The position numbers and the translations under genes are program-made. From a virus, in the IMG/VR virus record IMGVR_UViG_3300027712_001262, positions 1 to 64,000 of that record: a stretch of DNA of 64,000 nucleotides. One strand, given 5' to 3'. Positions 1 through 8,763 of the stretch are shown here, piece after piece (the first letter of the stretch is position 1; the number at the start of each line of letters is the position of its first letter). The notes below the pieces were generated by a model that saw only the letters and a list, made by a program, of their open reading frames with translations, searched no databases and was not told the DNA's origin.

Positions 1-20
1 TTACGAAGTATGTTTATATA

Positions 21-96
21 TGGCGTCCCTAACGAGATTCGAACTCGTGTACCCGACGTGAAAGGCCGGTGTCCTAGGCCTCTAGACGATAGGGAC
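21..96 (-). tRNA. tRNA-Glu (UUC)
   Basis: The minus strand folds as a complete cloverleaf with anticodon loop CTTTCAC, a normal TTCGAAT T-loop and an encoded CCA end. A consensus sigma-70 promoter lies just upstream at 151-179. A second tRNA-Glu(UUC) is in the main array at 21822. Confidence 0.95.
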
Positions 97-150
97 AAAA
101 TTTTATTGTTAATTGTTAAAGAGCGTATGTTAATTTCTTAACATGTGTTT

Positions 151-179
151 ATTATAGCACAGTTTTCTATCTGTGTCAA
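151..179 (-). promoter_or_regulatory. sigma-70 promoter
   Basis: The minus strand has a perfect TTGACA (174-179), a 17-nt spacer and a perfect TATAAT (151-156), pointing at tRNA-Glu. This is a host-RNA-polymerase promoter, so expression is expected early. Confidence 0.85.
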
Positions 180-180
180 G

Positions 181-254
181 TGGTGCTCTAGGAAAGAATC
201 GAACTTTCTATTCAGTCTTACCAAGACTGTGTTATGCCATTTAACTACAAGAGC
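181..254 (-). tRNA. tRNA-Thr (GGU)
   Basis: Minus-strand cloverleaf with anticodon loop TTGGTAA, TTCGATT T-loop and encoded CCA. There is one T-T mismatch in the acceptor stem. Confidence 0.93.
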
Positions 255-321
255 TAGGATATCAAGAAAACAGGGAGTGTAATATACACATGTACACAGT
301 AATAAATAATTAAATATTCAC

Positions 322-807
322 ATGAACGATTACTTTTATCAATTGACTATCCAAGACGATCTTCTCTCAGCACTAAGAGAAGAATCAAAAAAAGAAGGTT
401 GGCAAGAAAAATATAACTTTCCTATAAGAGTACTACCTCCGGTCTTCTTTAAAGATAGTTTATTATTTAAGTTAATTTTAAAGTTTAACGGAACTCCTGT
501 TATTATTAAACTTGAACCAATGACATGGTATAATTGGCACATTGACGCAGTTAGGCAATGCTCTATTAATATGCTAATAGAGGGCAAAGATAGTCAGAGC
601 TTCTTTGGTGAAAAAGTTAATTCAGATATACTAGCATTAACTGAATTAATATACGAACCAAATATCTATTACTTACTAAACACGCAGAAAACACATGCTG
701 TACTGAATAGGCACAACATACGATATATGTTAAGTATTGGGTTTGAGTATCCAAACACATACGAATTAATTTTAACAGAATGTAAAAAATTAGTTAACAC
801 GGAGTGA
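322..807 (+). CDS. Fe(II)/2OG oxygenase-fold protein
   Basis: 161 aa, probably a double-stranded beta-helix iron/2-oxoglutarate dioxygenase. The iron triad is visible as H73-x-D75 (in WHID) and a distal H125, followed by R134, which would bind 2-oxoglutarate. The substrate is unknown; relatives hydroxylate proteins or small molecules. It is the first of four such genes in the first 3 kb. Family confidence is good, function is not assignable. Confidence 0.7.
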   Translation: MNDYFYQLTIQDDLLSALREESKKEGWQEKYNFPIRVLPPVFFKDSLLFKLILKFNGTPVIIKLEPMTWYNWHIDAVRQCSINMLIEGKDSQSFFGEKVNSDILALTELIYEPNIYYLLNTQKTHAVLNRHNIRYMLSIGFEYPNTYELILTECKKLVNTE

Positions 808-812
808 GTGTA

Positions 813-878
813 ATGGAAATATCAAAAGCAGAACAACGTGTTATAAAATATAACCTAAAACAATATAGAGTAGATTAG
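813..878 (+). CDS. very small ORF, 21 aa
   Basis: ATG at 813 with GGAG seven bases upstream, just after the 161-aa oxygenase. The peptide is lysine- and glutamine-rich and not recognised. It may be a real mini-gene or a remnant. Confidence 0.3.
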   Translation: MEISKAEQRVIKYNLKQYRVD

Positions 879-901
879 GTTCGTTTGAAATTCAAAAAGT
901 A

Positions 902-1528
902 TTAGACTTTAATTAACGGTTTAAAAAAATCAACAGCTTCTTCCCATGTACTAAAGTCGGGATCAAATCTAATACTGATACAACATCGTGTTTGACTAGG
1001 ATAAGATTCTTTCTTAGGTATTGTTACAGTATGAGGGATATTTGTTCTAATCAATAGTGGTGTAGATAATGTGTTAACGCTATCTAACTTAATATCTGTA
1101 GATAGGTCTACACCAAACTTTAATCGTTCTTGGTAATGTATGCCATGTGGATTTAAGTTAAAGTATTTAGGATCAGTGGGGTATAGCGCCTGTTTGCTTG
1201 TTGACCACCATGTAAGTTCTGCATCTATATCTGTAATTTCCCAATTAATTCCGCAATTAATTATTTTCCAGTCATTGTTATCTCTGATAATATCAGTATG
1301 CATCAGTGCTTGAGAATAATCTCGACCCGCAGCTTCCATTTTAAAAACTACCATAACTGAGGGTTTAACCCCAAGATTATAAAATATATCTAAAATTTCA
1401 TCTGTTAACCATTCATACGGATCCATTGTTATCTGTGGCATTACATTTTTGTTAACCGTTTCTAGTAGATTAACTTTATCTTTTAAAGGACTATTTGGTA
1501 AATTTAAAAATTTATAATATTTAGACAT
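902..1528 (-). CDS. Fe(II)/2OG oxygenase-fold protein
   Basis: 208 aa from the ATG at 1528. H77-x-D79 (MHTD), H166 (PHTV) and R181 in an RCCISIRF strand give the dioxygenase metal and co-substrate pattern. A longer start at 1585 is possible but would overlap the divergent gene; I prefer 1528 because a late-promoter octamer TATAAATA ends 4 nt before it. The divergent neighbour has exactly the same TATAAATATTTCATG start arrangement. Substrate unknown. Confidence 0.7.
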   Translation of the reverse strand: MSKYYKFLNLPNSPLKDKVNLLETVNKNVMPQITMDPYEWLTDEILDIFYNLGVKPSVMVVFKMEAAGRDYSQALMHTDIIRDNNDWKIINCGINWEITDIDAELTWWSTSKQALYPTDPKYFNLNPHGIHYQERLKFGVDLSTDIKLDSVNTLSTPLLIRTNIPHTVTIPKKESYPSQTRCCISIRFDPDFSTWEEAVDFFKPLIKV

Positions 1529-1532
1529 GAAA

Positions 1533-1540
1533 TATTTATA
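1533..1540 (-). promoter_or_regulatory. T4-type late promoter octamer
   Basis: TATAAATA on the minus strand, 4 nt from the ATG at 1528. Transcription would start at or very near the start codon. Confidence 0.6.
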
Positions 1541-1555
1541 AGTAGTCTCTCCTAT

Positions 1556-1563
1556 TATAAATA
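1556..1563 (+). promoter_or_regulatory. T4-type late promoter octamer
   Basis: TATAAATA on the plus strand, 4 nt before the ATG at 1568. With 1533-1540 it makes a divergent pair in a 39-nt gap. Confidence 0.6.
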
Positions 1564-1567
1564 TTTC

Positions 1568-2443
1568 ATGACAAGACAAAAACACACTGGTGGAACTATA
1601 AACTTTCCAGGGACATCATTCCCGTCATTTGATTATATAGAATACGATGTTAAGGGTGTTGGTGTGAATCATTCTCCGTTAGTAAACATGGACAAATATA
1701 TCGATCATAGCCAGGATGAAGAACTACATCGTGAATGCTGTATAGGTCTATCTAAAGTTGAATCGTATAACATGTCTATGTTCTGGGGAGCATTACCACC
1801 AGAGGTTAGATTACAATTTAATAATAAAGATAGCTGGTCTGAAATGATAAGATATTTAGATCAGTATGACCCCACTGGATTTCATCGGAAATCTTTAGAA
1901 GAAATAGTAGAAACATCTGAACCGAATCAAAGAATTTCTAGAATGTACAAATATGCATATTTTGCCATGGGGGCAGTTATTCCTTGGTTTTTTGAAGTGA
2001 CTTTAAAATCAAACTGGTTTAGTTCAAAATCAAAACACGGAACATGGACCCACGCTTCTCAACATTTTCCAAAACTTATAAAATATTTAGACACGCTACC
2101 ATTTAAAGAAATTGGAAGAGTTTTGTTTTTTGCCACTTATCCTAATGCAGGGGTTGCAATACATCGAGACAGTTTTGTTGAAGAGCATAAAGATCATAAT
2201 ATTAACTTATTTTTTACAAGTGGTGATAGGCCTAGTTTCATATGGGATGCAAAAAATAAAAACAAGATATATTTAGAACAAGGATCTACTAGCTATTTTT
2301 TTAATAATAGAGATTATCACGGCGTAGACCCTGAACCGGTATTTAGATATACGCTAAGAATTGATGGTGTATTTACTGATGAATTGCAAGAGGAACTTGG
2401 CCTCGATAATTCTTACGTATGGAAACCATCGTATGACAAGTAA
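1568..2443 (+). CDS. Fe(II)/2OG oxygenase-fold protein
   Basis: 291 aa. H199-R-D201, H251 (DYHGVD) and arginines in FRYTLRIDG fit the aspartyl/asparaginyl-hydroxylase-like double-stranded beta-helix. The N-terminal 150 residues are specific to this protein and not recognised. It starts right behind a late-promoter octamer and lies 8 nt from the next oxygenase gene, so the two are probably co-transcribed. Confidence 0.7.
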   Translation: MTRQKHTGGTINFPGTSFPSFDYIEYDVKGVGVNHSPLVNMDKYIDHSQDEELHRECCIGLSKVESYNMSMFWGALPPEVRLQFNNKDSWSEMIRYLDQYDPTGFHRKSLEEIVETSEPNQRISRMYKYAYFAMGAVIPWFFEVTLKSNWFSSKSKHGTWTHASQHFPKLIKYLDTLPFKEIGRVLFFATYPNAGVAIHRDSFVEEHKDHNINLFFTSGDRPSFIWDAKNKNKIYLEQGSTSYFFNNRDYHGVDPEPVFRYTLRIDGVFTDELQEELGLDNSYVWKPSYDK

Positions 2444-2451
2444 TATGAACT

Positions 2452-3006
2452 ATGTTTACCGCTAAAACAAATTTACCATTTTGTAAATTACCCAACGAGA
2501 TTGAACAAAATGTATTAACGGTTGTAAAAAACAATGCAAAACCCTTTCTAGAATATAGGTCCGGAGCGGGACTTTTTGAAATGAAGAAATCATCTTCTGA
2601 AATTTTTTATATAATTTGGGCTAAAGAAGCTATTGATAAATCAATAGATAATTGTGCTATTCAAACTGTTAGTCAAGGCACATTTGAACCACATATTGAT
2701 GGTCCTTCATCCAGGGGTGCGCCGAGAGATTATAATCTAATGTATGTATTAGACCCCGGTGGAGATTGCGTAACAACTACATTTTATAAAACAACAGATG
2801 AATTAAAAAGTAAAATTCTCAGCCCAGGTAATAGATTAGAAAGAAGTTTGGCAGAACCTATAGATGTTTTTGAATTTAAAAAACACGAATGGATACTTAT
2901 GAATAATAAATGTTTTCACAGCGTTGAAGGAATAACTAGAAAACGAATATGTTTAAGTATATCGTTATATAACAAAATTCCAGAATTTTTAATTAAGGTG
3001 CTATGA
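2452..3006 (+). CDS. Fe(II)/2OG oxygenase-fold protein
   Basis: 184 aa with H81-I-D83, H156 and R165, again the dioxygenase metal triad plus 2OG arginine. It overlaps the following GNAT-like gene by 4 nt, suggesting translational coupling. Substrate unknown; it could act on a product of the neighbouring acyl cluster, but that is only inference from position. Confidence 0.68.
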   Translation: MFTAKTNLPFCKLPNEIEQNVLTVVKNNAKPFLEYRSGAGLFEMKKSSSEIFYIIWAKEAIDKSIDNCAIQTVSQGTFEPHIDGPSSRGAPRDYNLMYVLDPGGDCVTTTFYKTTDELKSKILSPGNRLERSLAEPIDVFEFKKHEWILMNNKCFHSVEGITRKRICLSISLYNKIPEFLIKVL

Positions 3007-3539
3007 AAGAAATTCATAGGATCACAGATGATACTAACTATGCTGTCATAGAGATTTTAAAAAATGGTCTCAGGATGATGGAAAATAACAACGATATTAT
3101 TAAAAATTATCATCCTGATTACGCATCGTCAAGTTCAAATTTATTTTACATCCTTAAAGAGGGCAGATATAAAACTGGAGGTTATTTTGTTATAACCGAA
3201 GATGGAAAGTATATTGCTAGTGCCGGATGGAATCCTTACCACAATGACACTGTATTATTGGGCACACGTTTTTATGTATTACCTCAATATAGACATCAAA
3301 CTATTATTTCAACAAATATTCTTCCTATATGTATTAACGAATCTTGGGAATATCACCATCAGTGGATAACTATTAACCAGTATAATCATACATGGTACAA
3401 AGCATTATCTAGAAAAAGATGGAGTCATGTACCTCTTATTAAACATCTAATGCCATTGGGAATGAAGGAAATATATTATACCGATCAATGGGTATTAGAA
3501 TTGAATAAAGAATCGTATCTAAAAGACGGACTACTCTAA
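3003..3539 (+). CDS. GNAT-like N-acyltransferase
   Basis: 178 aa. The stretch GTRFYVLPQYRHQ followed by a helix resembles the acyl-CoA/ACP-binding motif A of GNAT-fold enzymes. It is coupled to the upstream oxygenase (4-nt overlap) and converges on another GNAT-like gene. GNAT enzymes can transfer acetyl groups or, in FeeM and LuxI types, long acyl chains from acyl carrier protein; an ACP is encoded 13 kb downstream. Donor and acceptor are not visible here. Confidence 0.5.
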   Translation: MKEIHRITDDTNYAVIEILKNGLRMMENNNDIIKNYHPDYASSSSNLFYILKEGRYKTGGYFVITEDGKYIASAGWNPYHNDTVLLGTRFYVLPQYRHQTIISTNILPICINESWEYHHQWITINQYNHTWYKALSRKRWSHVPLIKHLMPLGMKEIYYTDQWVLELNKESYLKDGLL

Positions 3540-4112
3540 TATATTTTTTCTATATTCAGCAGGTAAAAATCTATGCACTACTACTACATCATTGGGTTTA
3601 CATCTATTATTAAATAGCCAATCCCAATATACTCCAGTAACAGGTCTAGAAGATGCCTTTACATATTCATCAATACTTTTTTGATATCTAGACCATAGGA
3701 ATTGATTGCTATCTTTTTTACCCCAACTCTTGTCCATCATTAATTTATCAAATGCTCTAATGTAATAATACTGATAAAACCCTTTAGCTTCTGCATAATC
3801 GATCATTTCAGATATTAACATAGAAGTAATTTTACCGCCTGAGAAATTCTTTAGATCAGATAAAATTAATTCAATCTTCCATGCGTTAATGTAAAAGTTA
3901 AAATGTGCAAATAACGCAGCACGTATAATACCGTCATCTTCATATACTAATGTCTTAGTGTACGGGTCATCAATCCACTGAGTATAATTAGAAATTTTCA
4001 TATCTAATATATGCCTGGATTCTTTATCAAATTCTCCATCCATAACAGTATTCTGATTATGTAATAATTTAAAGATACTGTCAGTATCACTGGGTAGTAA
4101 TGATCTAATCAT
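3531..4112 (-). CDS. GNAT-like acyltransferase
   Basis: 193 aa with an N-terminal start (MIRSLLPSD) and a central AEAKGF-type helix typical of GNAT-fold proteins. It resembles the gene at 5111 (M-D-M-x-I-S segment, then a YYYIRA/FYYVTR strand). It overlaps the downstream end of the convergent GNAT gene by 9 nt and the upstream asparagine-synthetase-like gene by 4 nt. Confidence 0.5.
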   Translation of the reverse strand: MIRSLLPSDTDSIFKLLHNQNTVMDGEFDKESRHILDMKISNYTQWIDDPYTKTLVYEDDGIIRAALFAHFNFYINAWKIELILSDLKNFSGGKITSMLISEMIDYAEAKGFYQYYYIRAFDKLMMDKSWGKKDSNQFLWSRYQKSIDEYVKASSRPVTGVYWDWLFNNRCKPNDVVVVHRFLPAEYRKNILE

Positions 4113-5065
4113 AATGGCATTAACCTATTTTGAAACTGTGTAAATGATTCTTTCCATATATCCAAATATGGAATCATTCTAGACATTGTGTGAGTGAACA
4201 TAAATTTATAATGTAACCCTCTCGAAAGCTCTCCACCATCATACTTGATTCTATCTTCAAGATCGGGCCAATATTTTTTATAAATGAGATATTTTGTAGA
4301 CCTAGAACTCATTCGATATTGATTATTATTATTGCACACATTCTGTATCTCAGGTTCTAAAATCATACTAAGTGTAATTTCGGGAGTGTGTTGGAAAAAA
4401 CCTATCCCTCCTAGTATTTGTTTTGCAATAGCAAATCTAAACCATGCTAAGATATATTCATATTCCAAATAATTCCACACATATTTTTCAGCATTGTTAT
4501 CGTATAATCTCCAAATAGGATTAATTTCTCTCGATACATATAAATCACCGTTGCCTAATATAGGAAGTCCATTCCAGTTGTTCCATACAATGTCCATTAA
4601 TTTCATGTGGGGCAGCATTTCTGGAAAATGGCAATGACTAATATTGAACATCTCAAGTGCTTCGGGGTTAACCAACCATTCTTGTATATCTATATCAACA
4701 TACATAACATTAAGATTATGACGTTTGGAAAATTTATCTACATAGTACATCTCATGACGATTGAGACCATTTTTGAATCTAAAAGTAACAAGTTGAAAAT
4801 CTAAATTAGTTTCTATAAATGATTTAGCCACTACTTCGCTATCATAACCTCCGCTAAGGAACACCATAGGTGTTCTGTTCAATCTCTGAGATTCTACAGA
4901 CAGTAGTTTTGCAACTGCATGACATTCTTCCTGAAACGTTCTAGGAATCCTTTGTGCTCTGGCATAGGAGCATTGTAAAGCGTCAATCTTAATTTTGTCG
5001 TTGGGGTTAAATATTCCATTATTATACCCGTATACTAAATTATTATCTAATGTATATGGTTTCAT
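4109..5065 (-). CDS. asparagine-synthetase-like ATP pyrophosphatase
   Basis: 318 aa. The PP-loop SGGYDS (about residues 70-75) is the AMP-forming ATP site of the asparagine-synthetase/N-type pyrophosphatase family. The glutaminase half of true AsnB is missing, so it probably activates a carboxylate for attack by another amine, as in beta-lactam-synthetase-like or amide-forming enzymes. Coupled by a 4-nt overlap to a GNAT-like gene; together they could form an amide or N-acyl bond (inference). Confidence 0.65.
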   Translation of the reverse strand: MKPYTLDNNLVYGYNNGIFNPNDKIKIDALQCSYARAQRIPRTFQEECHAVAKLLSVESQRLNRTPMVFLSGGYDSEVVAKSFIETNLDFQLVTFRFKNGLNRHEMYYVDKFSKRHNLNVMYVDIDIQEWLVNPEALEMFNISHCHFPEMLPHMKLMDIVWNNWNGLPILGNGDLYVSREINPIWRLYDNNAEKYVWNYLEYEYILAWFRFAIAKQILGGIGFFQHTPEITLSMILEPEIQNVCNNNNQYRMSSRSTKYLIYKKYWPDLEDRIKYDGGELSRGLHYKFMFTHTMSRMIPYLDIWKESFTQFQNRLMPL

Positions 5066-5110
5066 TTTTAAAAATAAATATCTGCATCAACTACTTATAT
5101 AAATATTGGT

Positions 5111-5695
5111 ATGGAAGAAATTTATTTGTGCGATCAACAAGATCGAGAAAGTATTGTAAAAGTAATACAGGACAATGCACAACTATACGGCATCGATACT
5201 AGGTCGTCTGGAATTATGGATATGCATATTTCAAAAATTGATGAGGTGTTGTTAGGGAAATTTCCTGGAAAAGTTATAGGACATCAAATAGATGATAAAT
5301 TTATAGGGTTTGGTACAATGTATTTTTGGGCAAAAATCCCATTTTGGTCTATACCAATTTCTTATACATCGTATGATTTAACACAAAGCAAGAAAATTTC
5401 TAGAAGTTATAGTATGGTTATGAATAAAATGATGCTGATAGCAGAAGAACAACATGCTTACGACTTCTATTATGTAACTAGACATGTTCCGGCACATATT
5501 TCCAGAAACAGATTATTATTACAAGAACTTACATTTGACAGATATCATTTTTACCCTGCAGAAATTATAGAACCGTTCAGTAATTCAAAATATGAAATTT
5601 ATCAATCTCTTGTGTCGTCAGTTGCATACAAGAGCAGACATTCATTAGTAATAACACATGCCTGTTGTAAAAATGAATTTAGGAAATTAATATGA
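5111..5695 (+). CDS. GNAT-like acyltransferase
   Basis: 194 aa, related to the product of 3531-4112 by the shared M-D-M-x-I-S-K and YDFYYVTR regions. It overlaps the start of the holo-ACP synthase gene by 4 nt, tying it to the acyl cluster. A TATAAAATA sequence, close to the late octamer, sits just before it. It might transfer an ACP-bound acyl chain to an amine; not proven by sequence. Confidence 0.45.
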   Translation: MEEIYLCDQQDRESIVKVIQDNAQLYGIDTRSSGIMDMHISKIDEVLLGKFPGKVIGHQIDDKFIGFGTMYFWAKIPFWSIPISYTSYDLTQSKKISRSYSMVMNKMMLIAEEQHAYDFYYVTRHVPAHISRNRLLLQELTFDRYHFYPAEIIEPFSNSKYEIYQSLVSSVAYKSRHSLVITHACCKNEFRKLI

Positions 5696-5988
5696 TAGGC
5701 TGCGATGTTGTTAAAATTAATAGATTTTCAAAAAAGTTAGATAGGTGGGCAGTAAAGGTACTTACACCGTTAGAATTAGAAGAATATTCTAAAAAAACAA
5801 ATAAGCTAGAATATCTGTCAGGAAGATGGGCTGTTAAAGAAGCAATTTTTAAAGCAGCCGGAGTAGTTAACATTAGCATTTTGACTGATAATTTAGGAAA
5901 ACCTTATGTATTAGAGAATGATAATCTAGCAGTTAGTATAAGTCACGAAAAAGCATATGCGTTTGCAGTGGCTTTTTTAAATAAATAA
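5692..5988 (+). CDS. acpS: holo-ACP synthase (phosphopantetheinyl transferase)
   Basis: 98 aa, a little shorter than usual AcpS (about 120). It carries the three family motifs: IGCDVVKI at the N-terminus with D5, RWAVKEA with E50 (both magnesium-binding positions) and SISHE at 82-86. AcpS moves 4-phosphopantetheine from CoA to the serine of an acyl carrier protein; a matching ACP is encoded at 16758. Holo-ACP synthase is very unusual in a phage and argues the cluster is functional. Confidence 0.88.
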   Translation: MIGCDVVKINRFSKKLDRWAVKVLTPLELEEYSKKTNKLEYLSGRWAVKEAIFKAAGVVNISILTDNLGKPYVLENDNLAVSISHEKAYAFAVAFLNK

Positions 5989-6035
5989 TTATATCTAAGG
6001 ATTAATTATACCCAAGTAATTTAGGAAAAATAAAC

Positions 6036-6395
6036 ATGACAATAAAAATAAAAATGTGGAGAGAAGAAATTAGGCCAAATGTGGATGTGTCTTTTTGGGA
6101 GAGATCACAGGCAGATGAAGATTATTATACAGAGACATATAAAGTTACGAACTTGTTAGAATCAGAAAGTGCAACTCTGAGCGAAGACGGATTAACTAGA
6201 TTAAAGGTCCAATGGTGGAATGCAACTCCTGGATTAACAGAAATATTAGCGGAAGATCTTTATATTAAAAGTGTTTTAAAAAGAAATAAAGAATATAATG
6301 ATTCATTAGGAATAGAAAAAAGTTTATTGAATTTTGAAATATATGATAGTAGTGGAGTAATTATTTCAGCGGGGTCCTTCCCTGGAGTTGAATAA
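6036..6395 (+). CDS. unknown protein, tandem paralog A
   Basis: 119 aa. Not recognised. It shares a start pattern (I-K-I-K-M, then R-P-N-x-x-V-x-F-W-E) and overall length with the next gene, so the pair arose by tandem duplication. Predominantly beta-strand-like with no signal peptide or membrane segment. Its stop overlaps the next gene's start by 1 nt. Confidence 0.65.
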   Translation: MTIKIKMWREEIRPNVDVSFWERSQADEDYYTETYKVTNLLESESATLSEDGLTRLKVQWWNATPGLTEILAEDLYIKSVLKRNKEYNDSLGIEKSLLNFEIYDSSGVIISAGSFPGVE

Positions 6396-6757
6396 TGTTA
6401 ACTAAAATAAAAATGCAAACAATAGAACACCGACCTAACACATCTGTAGTTTTTTGGGAAAATCCTTCTGAATACTCAGAGCACATACAATCAACATACA
6501 TAGATATAGATGTGTTATTGACACCTACAGTAGAGTTAAGTGAGGACCAATTAACTAAGACTATTACATACATTTGGGAATTTTCTCCAGGACTTCTTGT
6601 CACGTTATCAAAAGATCAGAACATTATCGACAATTATACTGCAAATACAACCTATAATGAAGGCGCGGGCATTACTAGAGAAGTAACAAAATTTGTAAAT
6701 TACGATCCCAACAATAATTTTACTGCTGTGGGAACTATTAAAAACATTAACCTCTAA
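6395..6757 (+). CDS. unknown protein, tandem paralog B
   Basis: 120 aa, paralog of the preceding gene (IKMQTIEHRPNTSVVFWE segment). Soluble, no recognised motif. Position between AcpS and the ATP-grasp ligase suggests a link with the acyl cluster, but these may also be ordinary phage structural proteins. Confidence 0.65.
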   Translation: MLTKIKMQTIEHRPNTSVVFWENPSEYSEHIQSTYIDIDVLLTPTVELSEDQLTKTITYIWEFSPGLLVTLSKDQNIIDNYTANTTYNEGAGITREVTKFVNYDPNNNFTAVGTIKNINL

Positions 6758-6823
6758 AAAATTCAAAAAAATCTGTCGTACTTTCTTAAGTATTAAATAC
6801 AGTTATAATAGGAAGAAAATATT

Positions 6824-6991
6824 ATGACCAATGACGCACTAACAGAACTGCAATCTCTAAAATCTAGAGTAGATAACCTAGAGAAACACCTAGAATTGAG
6901 AAATAAAGAAGTTCAAAAAATACTGCATTATGCCCAATCAGTAATGAAACCTCCTTCTAGTAAAGAATCTCTTGACGATTATTCCATTTAA
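6824..6991 (+). CDS. small coiled-coil protein, 55 aa
   Basis: ATG at 6824 with AGGAAG about ten bases upstream. Residues 6-35 have regularly spaced leucine and charged residues, predicting a short coiled coil. No known family. Confidence 0.5.
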   Translation: MTNDALTELQSLKSRVDNLEKHLELRNKEVQKILHYAQSVMKPPSSKESLDDYSI

Positions 6992-7014
6992 ATTTTTTAA
7001 TTTTAAAAAAATTT

Positions 7015-7941
7015 ATGATTTATTTGTCTTTTAATGTTCCGCAGGCATTTTTTCCTATTAGAATTGAAGAAATGCACATATGGAATGATATGTCAAAAAA
7101 ATTCAATGTTCCTATTGTTCCCGTTTTTCCTGGAGTTTTATATTCTCAAAAAACTGATCCAATAGGCGTATTCAATATGATGGGACCCGTGAATACTTCT
7201 CATTATAGATTTTTAAAAACTCTAGAATCAAGAGGTGTAAGGTACATAAATGATATTGAAAATTCTACAAGGGCCGACGATAAGTTTTTGTCAGCATTAG
7301 AGTGCAGTAAATTTAATATCAGGACTCCAAAGAATGTTGATCTAAATATCCTTGCAGGTATTGGTGCAAACTTAAAAGGTGAAGTAACAGAAAGAATTGA
7401 ATCCCAATTAGGTTTTCCATGTGCGATAAAATATCCAGTTGGGGGTTATGGCCAAGGACATTTTCTTGCAAAAGACAAGGTGGAATTTGGAGATTTATAT
7501 TCAATTATTTCATTAACTAATAGCAAATTTGGTTTACAGGAATCGGGTATAGATTTTTTTGCACAAGAATTTATCAATAATGACGGAAAGTTTTGTCCTA
7601 GTATAAGAATTCTGATGTGGAAGGGAGAAATTGTACATTGCTTTGTAAGACAGAGTAGCACACATTGGAAGACAAATTTAACATTGCCGGCCAGTAATAC
7701 AACTGCAGATCATTTTCATGATATTAACAGGCCAATAGATAGTGAATTACAGTACATTGCTGATACAGTCTATAAAATCTATAAACTAAATCTTGCAGGG
7801 TTAGATATTTTTGAAACTAATAACGGATATGTATTAGGAGAAATTAATTCTAGTCCTTCAATATATAGTAATACATTTAACGTTTTTGGAAAATCAGGGT
7901 TCAATCCCTTTGAAGAGATAGTCAAAGAGCTGCTAAGGTAA
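7015..7941 (+). CDS. ATP-grasp (RimK-like) ligase
   Basis: 308 aa. CAIKYPVGGYGQGHF (about 131-145) is the ATP-binding lysine/glycine loop, FAQEFI the base-binding strand, and LDIFETNNGYVLGEINSSPS (about 263-282) the metal-binding E/N segment of ATP-grasp ligases. Such enzymes join a carboxylate to an amine through an acyl-phosphate. Located 57 nt before the first desaturase, it could condense the acyl product with an amino acid, or act on a ribosomal or peptide substrate. Confidence 0.75.
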   Translation: MIYLSFNVPQAFFPIRIEEMHIWNDMSKKFNVPIVPVFPGVLYSQKTDPIGVFNMMGPVNTSHYRFLKTLESRGVRYINDIENSTRADDKFLSALECSKFNIRTPKNVDLNILAGIGANLKGEVTERIESQLGFPCAIKYPVGGYGQGHFLAKDKVEFGDLYSIISLTNSKFGLQESGIDFFAQEFINNDGKFCPSIRILMWKGEIVHCFVRQSSTHWKTNLTLPASNTTADHFHDINRPIDSELQYIADTVYKIYKLNLAGLDIFETNNGYVLGEINSSPSIYSNTFNVFGKSGFNPFEEIVKELLR

Positions 7942-7998
7942 TAAAAATCTCCCCCAGTTTATAAAAAATAAATATTGTTATAAACCGGTACCTAGCAT

Positions 7999-8763
7999 AT
8001 GACTAACTTTCTTCCCAAAACATTCAATGAACAGATTAAAATTTTACAGGGTATTAATCTGATACTATCCGTAATTGGAATAGTTTTACTTGTCACCAGC
8101 TTTAACATCTTTTATTTCTTAACTGCTATTTTAACATTTTTACTGTTTGGAATTGTAGGAGCGAACGCAGGATTCCACAGATACTTTAGCCATAGATCTT
8201 ACACTACATCTAGACCAGTTGCAATTTTTCTTGCTGTCACTGGAACACTAGCCACATTAGGTTCCATCATTAGTTGGGTCGCAATTCATAGGTATCATCA
8301 TTTACACGCAGATACTGAAAGAGATCCACATAGTCCAAGATACATAGGCTGGTGGAGAGCCTATACTTATGATTGGAATAGGACTGAAATTAGTAAAAAA
8401 TTCATTCGAGATGTCATTAAGGACCCAGTAGTTGTATTTTTGCACAAACATTATTTCAAAGTAATCTTTACATACGTCATACTTCTTGCTATAATAAACC
8501 CATGGCTGGTTATATTTGCTTATGCAATTCCTGCAACAGGTTGTCTAAACGGTGTTGCTGCTGTAACAGTCATTGGACACATTCATGGATATGAGACTCA
8601 TAAAACCAATGATACTGCTAAGAATAGTTGGATTGCAAATATAATGAGTTTAGGTGAGGGATGGCATAACAACCATCATGCACACCCATATCATTGGAAA
8701 CAAGGTGAGAAATGGTGGGAAATTGATCCGGCGTCATGGATTATCCGAATGGTAAAAAAATGA
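7999..8763 (+). CDS. membrane fatty-acyl desaturase 1
   Basis: 254 aa, acyl-CoA/ACP delta-9-type integral membrane desaturase. The three histidine boxes are H60RYFSH, H97RYHH and H223NNHH, with hydrophobic segments at about 20-55, 75-95 and 155-190. The family uses a dinuclear iron centre, O2 and electrons from ferredoxin or cytochrome b5 to put a double bond (sometimes a triple bond or hydroxyl) in an acyl chain. No electron donor is in the cluster. Its TGA overlaps the KS start (ATGA). Confidence 0.92.
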   Translation: MTNFLPKTFNEQIKILQGINLILSVIGIVLLVTSFNIFYFLTAILTFLLFGIVGANAGFHRYFSHRSYTTSRPVAIFLAVTGTLATLGSIISWVAIHRYHHLHADTERDPHSPRYIGWWRAYTYDWNRTEISKKFIRDVIKDPVVVFLHKHYFKVIFTYVILLAIINPWLVIFAYAIPATGCLNGVAAVTVIGHIHGYETHKTNDTAKNSWIANIMSLGEGWHNNHHAHPYHWKQGEKWWEIDPASWIIRMVKK

